Source of the DNA: Bryopsis sp. KO-2023 | Taxonomy: Eukaryota > Chlorophyta > Ulvophyceae > Bryopsidales > Bryopsidaceae | DNA length: 64,000 nucleotides | Assembly (NCBI GenBank): GCA_030272585.1 | Contig: BSYQ01000017.1 | Coordinates: 248,001-312,000, forward strand | Direction: 5' to 3' | In this document: piece after piece, positions 55,358-64,000 of the stretch | Layout of the letters: every line of letters starts with the position of its first letter | Position numbering within the stretch: the first letter of the stretch is position 1 | Translations under genes and position numbers: made by a program | Notes under the pieces: model-generated | What the model saw: the letters and a program-made list of their open reading frames with translations, nothing else | Told to the model about the DNA's origin: nothing | Databases searched by the model: none

Positions 55358-55585
55358 TCCTTGCGTGAAACGAGCTGTGGATCGTTTGAGTCTTTTACAC
55401 TGTTAGTTTGTTCCGAGTTCCCTTCCGATAAATACCTTCCCCAGTTTCTGTCAAGCGTCGTTTCACATCCATTCCAGTAACCTAACTTCCTCACATCGAT
55501 CTAACCCTTCCCTCCTCTCGATCGTCTAACTTCCTCACAACAATCTAATTCCGATAATCAGACTGTAATCAGACTGTGTGGAACA
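55331..55585 (-). repeat. LTR of second Ty3-like element (5' in element sense)
   Basis: 255 bp, matching 50,664-50,918. Followed by tttg. Confidence 0.94.
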
Positions 55586-55969
55586 TTTGTTTGTTTGTTT
55601 GTTTGTTTGCTTTTACCCTGCGCATGTAATTTTTGGTTTGGTTTGGTTTTACCCTGTTTTAATTAAAAAAAAAAAAAAAAAGATTTCAAAGCTTCCTGAG
55701 TGTTTGCTGTTTTTTCAATCAGTGAATATTGATTGATCCTAAAATGGGGAAGTCCAAATTTGAAAGCGAAATGTCCCAATGTTCAAACGAACAGATTGGC
55801 GACGGGCTGCTGGCGCTCGATTTTCATTTCTGTGTACGGCGGGGGTCGAGGTTTCGTTTTTTCGAAGCGTCAGTTTTGCGAGATTTCCAGTTCCCCGTTT
55901 GAACAGTTTTCGGAGCGTGTTTTTCGACCGAAAGGGGAAAACCGAGGGGGACCGAAAGAACAGCGTCCG
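55586..55969. promoter_or_regulatory. (tttg)n repeat and probable KAR promoter/leader
   Basis: Starts with five tttg units next to the retrotransposon. The region 55,790-55,969 is GC-richer and probably holds the promoter and leader of the ketoacyl reductase gene. The retrotransposon ends less than 400 bases from that start codon. Confidence 0.4.
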
Positions 55970-58900
55970 ATGGTTTTGCAGAAGATCTGGGACGCTTTGG
56001 TGTCCGATGGGTTCAACCTACCCGTCCTGTTTTGTTTCTTGATCGGGGCCTACGAGGGCTTGGTCGTTCTGCAAATGTTTTTGACGCTGATTTATCGATA
56101 CGCGCTGCGTTCGGAGATCAACTTCAAGAAGTATGGAAAATGGGCCGTCGTTACTGGTGCCACGGACGGGATCGGGAAGGCTTATTGCGAAGAACTGGCT
56201 GCACGAGGTGCAGTAAAGAAGGCAGTCCTGAAAGATAAAGCTTGACAAATCCTTGAAAAATAACGAGCATATAAACGGACCACTTGCTGGAACCTGTGGC
56301 ACCCCCCCTCAAAATAAATAAAAATAAATGGAAAACAAATTGAAAGAAAATGAAATTATTTGGATGGCAATTGCAAATGTATTTTCTTAATTCTTAATGG
56401 AGAAGAGCATTTTTTGGAAAAAACACCGAAATTTTTTGCTTCCCATCCTGTTCCAAAAAACTATTGCCTGTGCCAAGCCATTATCTATCTATTTATTTAT
56501 TTATTTTTTTTTTGGGGGGGGGCACAAGAGTTACCTCCTGGGACCCTTTGCCCCAGATGCTAGATTCCACAACTTTGAGGAAATATATATATATATATAT
56601 ATATTGAAATAAAGCATTTTGTTTCAGGGGATTGAAAACAAAAGAAAAACCCAAAAATTTCTGCTGCCTGCATTAAAAAAAATGCTTTATTTTTCTCATT
56701 CAGGTTTGAACGTCTTTTTGCTGTCAAGAACTGAATCCAAATTGATCGAGGCATCCAAGGAAATCTCGTCAAAATATGGTGTCGAAACAAACCATATGGC
56801 CGTCGACTTTTCGAAGGTAAATCACCTGTAAATGTCGTATCCAAATGATTACTAATATTTTATTTTTTAAAAAATGAAAAGCGAATCGATACCAATAAGA
56901 AAATCGCCTCTGATGCCTTGCCGAAGATAGTGTTGATTGGATCCTGGTTCACTTTTGAAAGGTAAAAAACCCACAAAATAACCCCCGTCAGCCCATGAAA
57001 AAGAAAAAAAAAGCCCTCCCTCCCTGGTGAAAAGTTTTTTTTTTGGAATGGAACGATAACTTTACTGTAAAATAGTATAAAAAAATGAAAAAATACTTTG
57101 GATAGAAACCTGGCCGTATGAGATCTGCTTGCTTTACCAATTTACAACAGAAATTGATAACGCCGGTGCCAAAATGGTCGCCCCTTTTGTATGGGTTTGC
57201 CAAGGATATATATATATATATTTTTTATTATAAAAAAGATGAAAAAATATAATGTATATATATATATATAACTTAGACTCCTTTCTTTTGCACGCCAGGT
57301 TCCGAAGGAAATGTGGGTGGCGATCCGTGAGCAAATGGACAAATTAGATGTCGGAATCCTGGTTAACAACGTGGGATGTTCGTACGAACATTATGAGTTC
57401 CTGCATTTGATCAGTTCGGAAACCGTCGATCAACTTTTGGAGCTGAACGTTCGCTCCACAACAGAGGTGAGTTTTTTTTAATAATAATAATTATTTTGGA
57501 AGAATTCCAACAATGAAAATCCACGTCTTGTCATCGATTGATGAAAAACACACACACACACGTGCCACCAAATCAGCACACTTGCAACTGTCAATTGCAG
57601 CCTCTATCAAAATGTTTTTTTTTTTTTTTTTCTTAAAAAAAATCAGTTTCTTCCTGTAAATTACAAAAAAAGTTTATTCAATTTTGGTTGATCTTAGTCA
57701 TCAAGATTTCCATAAAGGGGCACTGCACCAAACCCACCATACACTGTTGAACGTAAAACGTAGTCGGTCGTTTTTTTCTCGGCTTTACACAATCCCAACA
57801 TGATTTTGTTTTTTCATGTTTTTTTCAGATGACCCGGGCAGTGTTACCAGGAATGGTCGATCGAAAAAGAGGCATCGTCGTTTGCATCGGAAGCGGGGTG
57901 GGTTCGTTATTGCCATCCAGTCCATTACTGGCAGCCTACGCAGGCACCAAGGTCAGTTAATTTTATTTTTATTTATTTTTTAAATATTTTTTCACACATA
58001 AAAAACATGGAGGAGTATCCTGTGTGTTTAACGAAAAAAATAATAAAGAAACAAAAAACATTTGAAACATTTTTTTTTTTTGGTTAGAGTCGATACCACA
58101 AGGAGGTGATAGGAAATTTGATGTGGAGCAGGAAATTTTGCAAAAATGTGTTCCCCTGTGCAAAACTTTTTATTCTTAGTTTCTTGTTGTGGTAAGAAAT
58201 GTGGTGTGTGGTATATTTAATACCTAATGTGTTCTATTTTAGGCCTACATTGAACAATTCGTGAAGTGCTGCAGTGTGGAATACAGAGATAAGAATATAA
58301 TTTTCCAGGATCAGGCACCCTTGTTTGTAGCAACAAAAATGTCAAAGATCAGGTGGGCCTTATAGGAGTGTTTTTTTTTTTCCGTTATGAGTACATCATG
58401 TGATTATATCTTCATTACATCTTATATTTTAAAAGATGTGCATAAAAATCTAATCTACATGCTGAATTTTTTTTTTCTGTCAAAAAAAAAAGCAGGATCG
58501 TAAGTATTTGAGGACAAAGTCTTGTTTTTTCCCAAGGGGTTTTAACTGATTTATTTTTATCTTGTGAACGTCTTTTCAATCAAAAAAAAAAAAAAGAAGC
58601 CTCTTTTATGGATGTACACATAAGACACATAAAAAGAGGGGAAAAATGAAATGAATGATGTGGTTTTTTTGGTTGGAATTCCAGGAAAGAGACATTGTCT
58701 GTTCCTTCACCTAATAACTGGGTTGCCAGTGCGATTCGAGGGGTGGGCTTTGAAACTTTAACACCAGGATATTGGTTCCACAGTTTGATGTGGTAAGTCG
58801 ACCATCCAATATAATAAAACAGAACCTATCAAAAAAACAGATAGAGTGCAACTCTGGTTTTTTGTTCCAGCATTTTTCTCCAGTTTTTCTGATACGTTAT

Positions 58901-59372
58901 TTATCGAGACTAAGATTCTCTACACAGCCTATCCACCGTGCAAATGACTGACATGGACCCACAAACGTTTTTTTTTTCTTTTCACAATATGATTTTTTCA
59001 TAAGATGGGGAGGAAGTCGATGATCGACTGCTTGGCCTGTCGTTAAATTTTTTAAGAAATCAAGCCTTTGGTTGTTTCGTCTATAGAATGCAGTTCTGAT
59101 TTACCTGAATGCATTGTATAAATCATTTCTTGCCTTGTTACTTTTTTTTTTTCCCTTTCCCTTCTTTTTGTGTTGTCATCCCTCTGTTTTCACAACAAAT
59201 GTTATTTATTTTTTATTTCCTTTTTTTGTCTTTTTTTTTTGTTCCGGGCAGGCCATTTGTGACTGCGGTCCCAAGCCGTATTTCAGAGGGTTACTTTTTC
59301 ATATTAGCAAAATCTCTGCGGGCCCGAGCCCTACGAAAAAAGCAGGGTGGTGGAACAAAGAAAACATCTTGA
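55970..59372 (+). CDS. Very-long-chain 3-ketoacyl-CoA reductase (HSD17B12/KAR type)
   Basis: A short-chain dehydrogenase of the ER membrane that reduces 3-ketoacyl-CoA with NADPH in fatty-acid elongation; animal relatives also reduce steroids. Seven exons (55970-56207, 56704-56816, 57299-57466, 57829-57951, 58243-58352, 58685-58792, 59252-59372) join in phase to give 326 residues (312 in human HSD17B12). An N-terminal membrane helix ([15 protein letters not shown]) precedes the nucleotide-binding [11 protein letters not shown] motif near residue 70. NNVGCSYE and the catalytic YAGTK follow. In the serine loop ([11 protein letters not shown]) the Ser-to-Tyr spacing is slightly longer than in human. 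The basic tail with KKQ and KKTS could serve ER retrieval. An unused exon-like segment lies in intron 2 (56,882-56,961). Family assignment is secure; substrate preference is inferred. Confidence 0.93.
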
Positions 59373-60901
59373 GAAGGAAATGCCAATTGGGAAAAAAAAC
59401 AAAAAAAAAAGAATTCAAAAGTGTTTGTTTTTCTGTCTTAGAGGTTCTTTGGGAGCAATGGCCCACTTTTCTTTTCTTTTCTATTCTCTTTTTTTTTCTT
59501 TTTTTGAAAAGATAAAATTGTCAGCCTTCTGTTCCTTCACGAAAAAAAAAAGAAAAGAAAAGGTGAATTGGGAAAATTTGAAACCCCCTTTTTTTTTAAG
59601 TTGGGGTGGTAAAAGGGGTGAGAAAAAAACATAGTAGAGCAGAAAGTGGGAAAGAAAATAAATTTGGGAAGCAAGCAGATGAGTGCAGATAGATTTTTTT
59701 CTTTTTTTTGGAGGTGGATAATCGTTAACCATATCTGTTTTCCTTTTATGTGTCTTTCTTTCTTGTTTGTTTTTTTTTTCTTTTTCTAAAAGAAAATCTA
59801 TTTCAAAATAGGTGTTGTAAAGGGAAGATTGCGAGGTTACAATGAAAAAGGAACTCTCTTCTTTAAAGAATTTTTCGACAAAAAAGAAAGCAAAGGGAAA
59901 GGAAAGGAAAGGAAAGGAAAAAAAAGACGGCCATTTCAAATGTATTTTTTTAACTACGAAATTGTTCCTCGAGGGGCATCCCCTCTCCATAAAGGTTGGC
60001 GGGAAAAGAAGAAAAAACCACACCCAACCAAATCCTTTCAAAACGAACCAATTGGTGGGAAGGAGTTTAGATAATTCTTCTCGTATCGGTGGGAAAGGAG
60101 CATATCCAGCAGTTAGTAAAACAAGCCATTATTATTTTTTTCGATTGAACATAAATACATAGTGAAGGTGAACTCAAATCCCATGTGTTGAACAAATCGC
60201 AGGATCTGGATTTGGACCAGTCGAATGTAAAAGATGACTATTTTCTGTCTGTCTTTCTTTTTTTCTTTTTCTGTCCTTTCTTTTTTTTTTGGAGCCAATC
60301 TGTAGATGCTGGGGTGGGCTCGAAACCTTTCCTTCTCTTTTTCTTAGAAATTTAATCCAATGATGACGATATCCGGGGGCTCAACCTCGAATGGGTGCTC
60401 AAAGAAAGAAATTGAAAAAAAAATAAAAAAAATAGGAAAGAAAAATAAAATATAAATAGTAGATGTTACGATTTCGACTGCATCCCGTTTCCTTCGCTCC
60501 TTTTTTTATAGTAGATTGAGGTTCATTCCAGAACGCCAAGCAATGTGGGAGAAGGGGGGGGGGGACATCGATTTCGAAAAAGGGCAGAGTTTTGGGGGGT
60601 TAATCAATCGAGAGACCCCCACCGCCCCTGGCCCCAATCAAGCCAAGGGCACCTGAAAAAGAAGCAAAAAACCTGTCGGCTTTCCAGTCCAATCAAGTTC
60701 CTCAAACGCGCATTCTGTTCCAGCAACACAGAATCTAGTAGTCAGAGAAATTTAAACGAAGACGATACGATCCCCACCCCCATCCCTCGACTCTCCCCCG
60801 AATTTCGAAGGTCAGAGAAAAAAAAGACACACAAACACAGGGCCGTTGCTCGCCCCCCCCTTTTTTTTTCTCTCCGTTTCCCCTCGTTTTTCCACGAGAC
60901 G
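59373..60901. other. Intergenic, no gene seen
   Basis: Homopolymer-rich sequence; the frames on both strands from 59,480 to 60,160 are Lys/Phe low-complexity. An (aaagg)n purine repeat lies near 59,890-59,925. The stretch from about 60,540 becomes GC-richer toward the nucleotidase start. Confidence 0.5.
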
Positions 60902-63900
60902 ATGCAATCCCTCCCGCAAGGTTCCACCAAAGATCCCCCAGTCGGCTGCTCCTTATCGACCCTGCCTCGTTTTCGGCCAGTGGTGAACTCTTTTGGGAAG
61001 AGAGCGATCGAGGGCGATCGACGTCGACGCGAGGAGAGTTCGTTTCGTGGAGCCCGCTGTTGCGTTCGATCGACCCCTTCGGACGAAGGCCCCTCGATCG
61101 AGTTTCGCACGAGCGAAGGGATCGTCGGGGAGGTGTCCGAGCCACAGGCAGGTGGACGGTATTCGTGGAACGCGAATAAAAAAGGAAAAGAGAGAGGGGG
61201 GTGGGGGCGGTGGGGGATTCTGAGTTAGCATTCGAATTTGGGAGAAGGAAAAAAAAAGCATCATGGCCCGAATCGACCGAGCAGTAGTAGGGATGATGAC
61301 CTTCCCAAATCCCTCCAAAAAAACGAATAAAAACTAAGTAAATAAATGTAGACTATAAAAATTTCCAACAAATTAAACCTGAGAACCTGAAAATATTTCC
61401 ATCCATACACCCACATCAAATTCTTATGCATGTTGATTTTGCATCCAATCCTCAATTTACCGGTGACCTCCATCTTATGGCCATTGAGTTGTCCAGAAAA
61501 TTCAACTGTAAAAAAGAAAGAAAAAAAACCAAAAAAAAGATAGAAAAGGATTTGAAAAACTCAAACCAGCAATGGCGGGTGTGACCTTTGTTTTGATTCT
61601 TTTTTTTTCTGACGAAGTCGTTGATATTTTTTTTTTTTCTCCTTTGGGCTTGGGTTCTTTTTCTTGGTTCAGCTTGATTATCATGGGGAAAGTACTGAAG
61701 GAGATCTCATGTTATACCCCGCCCCCACATCTGGCGGTGTTATCGACATTCTAGGACTTCAATCGGTGGATGACATAATCAACGTTGATTATCAAAAACT
61801 GGAGGAATCGGCAGATGTGAGAATCACCACCACCACTCGATTTTTCTTTTTTTTTTTTGCTGTTTGCTTTTGTTTTCTTGGGTATTTGATCAAAGGAGTT
61901 TATGAGGCTCGATGATTAAAAAAAAAGTGAAAAAAAGGATACTAAGTATATTTGAGGGTCGAGAAATTGAAAAAACAGATACGAAAAGGAAGGCAAAGTT
62001 GAAAAGTAGTGAAAAGCAGTGATGAGGATAGTGGTATCCATTGGGCTATAAATATCTTGTGCATAATTCTGATCCGCAATCCGTTGATGAGGAATTCAAA
62101 AACCGAGTCAAAACATATATGGATCAAAAAAAAAAAAAAAAGAACAATGTTAACATAAAATTTGCATTTCCTCCCCCCCCAGCTTTGATCAGTGTTTTTT
62201 TTTTTTTTTTTAATTCTTGTTTCTTTCACCCTTCAGCAAAGATACGCTCCCCGAAAACGGAAAAAAAGTACGTGTTGCATGATTGTGTGACTGTATCCCA
62301 TTGCTGAGTTTCAAAAATAAAATAAATAAATAAACAAACAGCGTCTGTGTGCTGAACAAAACCCACAGGATTGCGATGGATTCGTAATGTAGTTGTTTTC
62401 TTGTTTTCTCTTAAAAAAAATAAAAGACATTATGACATTTGGCTCAATCGCACCCCAGATCACGTTGTATAGAAAGTTGAAGATATATATTTTTTCTTTC
62501 TTGGACGTCGTACCGTGAAAAAATTCATAGGCAGAGGTGTCTGTGAATTGACGGTGATGTGGTGATGTTTGTTTAGGCCGTGATGGAGCAGTTGAATTTG
62601 GATCCTAGATACCCAGAAGGCCGGCCGGAACGAGGAATATATTGCAGCCGTACGCTCAATTTAAGGTCGATACGATGTATAGGTAAGTTGCTGAAACGGC
62701 TTCGTGTTTTTTTGGATACTTGGTGAATCAGGGATTTTGAACAAAACTGAATTCTGAGGGAAAGGTGCTGTCAATTCTTTTGGAAGTTATTTCTACAGCT
62801 CGAAAGTAAAATTTTCTTTAAACAGGTACTGTTTGGTAATTTTTGGGGAAATTGGTTTTTTAATATTGATATATTTAAAGGTTTGCATAAAAGTTTTCGG
62901 CACCAGTCACTGTGTTGGAATCTTGCTTCTTTTTTTTTTTTTTTTTTTTGGCTGTGCCCTATACTCCATTAGGACGGATGTTTCATATCCTTTTTTTTTT
63001 TTTCAACACTCACCGGCTTTTACAGTGTTTTGGTATTTATTTGTTTGCCCATTCTTTTTTTTTATTCCAAAAAACAGCTCTACATCTGGACATTTTTTCA
63101 AAGAATCGCTTTTTTTCTTTGATTCTGAAATTTCCTTTGTCAAGAAAAACTGAAGCAATAACTCCTTTCAATATTTTGTATGTTTTTGTTTCAATAGGGT
63201 ACGACATGGACTATACTTTAATTCATTATGATGTGAACGCATGGGAGGGCAAGGCTTACGAATACGGCCTCAAAAAACTCAAGGAAATGGGGTACCCCAC
63301 CGATGGACTGACTTTCGATCCAGATTTAGTCATCCGTGGACTTGTGGTCGACAAAGAGCTCGGAAACTTGGTCAAAGTGGATAGATTCGGGTACGAACTG
63401 CCCGTCAAATGAACAAATAACGTAAACACACCACACCCCATGCTGTTTTCCCCCCATGAACCCATAAACTCCATGCTGTTTGTTTTTGTTTAATGCACAA
63501 ATGAAAAAATTAAGTAAGAACACCACACTCCATTCCGTTTCCCCCCAAAAAACCCTGAAAGAGGAAAAAAAAAACCCGTCGGTTGCTGAAACATTGATTA
63601 GTCAATTCCTTCTTTATCAATCGCTGTAATGAAGTTTGCTATAGTGTCGGGAAGATGTTATTTTTATTTTTCGACTCGGCCCCCTTTTTGCTTCCCGTCG
63701 AGAAAAACCTGCCAGACTTTTGACAGCTCCAAGAAATAATTTTTCTCAGTCGACCATCCTTCCTTCAAAACCTCCTCCCCACCACTTTTCCAAAAAAAAA
63801 GAAAAGAAAAGAAACCTTTTATTTTGTTTCCCCGTGACTTTTTTTAATCTTGAAAAGAAAAAGTGGGTTGAATTTTTAATTCAATTTAATTTTATTTTAT

Positions 63901-64000
63901 TTTTTCTCCCCTCAGAATGGTACGCCGTGCGATGCATGGAACCCGAATGTTGAACATCATGGAAATGAGGGAGGTCTACGGCCGAGAAAACGTCAACCTC
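60902..64000 (+). CDS. HAD-family purine-type 5'-nucleotidase, 5' part
   Basis: A HAD-superfamily (subfamily IG) 5'-nucleotidase related to plant and NT5C2/NT5DC-type enzymes that dephosphorylate nucleoside monophosphates. The gene runs off the right edge. Exons 61673-61816, 62577-62682, 63198-63390 and 63916-64000+ join in phase. Family blocks are RGIYCSRTLNLRSIRCIG, the catalytic HAD motif I as GYDMDYTLIHYDVNAWEG (both Asp present), FDPDLVIRGLVVDKELGN and RRAMHGTRML. The first exon is less certain. An ATG at 60,902 opens a basic Ser/Arg-rich stretch that could be an organelle transit peptide; a donor at 61,133 (GAG before gtgtcc) keeps phase 0. The identification rests on the last three exons. 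Confidence 0.88.
62780..62847 (+). repeat. Short dispersed repeat inside a nucleotidase intron
   Basis: Nearly identical to 6,275-6,341 in a CHMP5 intron, same orientation relative to the host gene. It begins about 100 bases after the exon ending at 62,682. Confidence 0.75.

Larger units (their letters stand above)
50664..55585 (-). mobile_element. Ty3-like LTR retrotransposon, single long frame, young
   Basis: 255-bp LTRs at 50,664-50,918 and 55,331-55,585 look identical, start TGT and end ACA. A 4-bp repeat tttg flanks the element. On the minus strand the 5' LTR is followed by TGGCATGGTTTCGGAGC, which contains the same TGGTTTCGGAGC word that follows the 5' LTR of the element at 22-27 kb. 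One long open frame covers gag, protease, reverse transcriptase, RNase H and integrase, so the copy looks whole. The domain order is Ty3/gypsy. The right flank is a (tttg)n simple repeat. Confidence 0.92.

Overview
The window is nuclear DNA of a eukaryote, most likely a unicellular, possibly photosynthetic protist. Conserved housekeeping genes are cut by many short GT-AG introns. The flanking DNA is rich in homopolymer runs, with A/T runs abutting G/C runs. A plant-type multi-AP2 regulator and a plant-like HAD 5'-nucleotidase sit beside LTR and tyrosine-recombinase retroelements. I cannot name the lineage from sequence alone; an alga or a relative such as a chromerid or stramenopile would fit.

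Layout. 1-7.5 kb: a BTB-domain gene (minus) shares a short divergent promoter with a 51-residue membrane protein, followed by the ESCRT-III subunit CHMP5/VPS60 (plus). 9.5-31 kb is an accessory region. It holds three small spliced genes on the minus strand for predicted secreted proteins (alanine-rich, ankyrin, short basic) and a small plus-strand gene for a charged protein. It also holds an 11-kb nest: a non-autonomous hAT-like transposon with a perfect 8-bp target duplication contains a DIRS-order tyrosine-recombinase retrotransposon with split direct repeats, which contains a Ty3-like LTR retrotransposon with identical LTRs. Inverted copies of about 0.4 kb (1-400 and 29,995-30,443) bound this region.

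33-49 kb: a 712-residue regulator with up to four AP2 domains (minus), mitochondrial COX10 haem A farnesyltransferase (plus), a coiled-coil protein (plus), and the RNA polymerase II import factor IWR1 (plus, seven exons, with a MITE in its last intron). 50.7-55.6 kb: a second, very young Ty3-like element. 56-64 kb: a very-long-chain 3-ketoacyl-CoA reductase (HSD17B12/KAR type, seven exons) and the 5' part of a HAD-family purine-type 5'-nucleotidase that runs off the right edge.

The host genes are not an operon and serve unrelated functions: membrane remodelling, respiration, lipid elongation, Pol II assembly and nucleotide metabolism. Exon models were built by hand from splice signals and reading phase. 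The models for CHMP5, IWR1, KAR, COX10, AP2 and the three secreted proteins close in frame. Experimental splice support is not available here.
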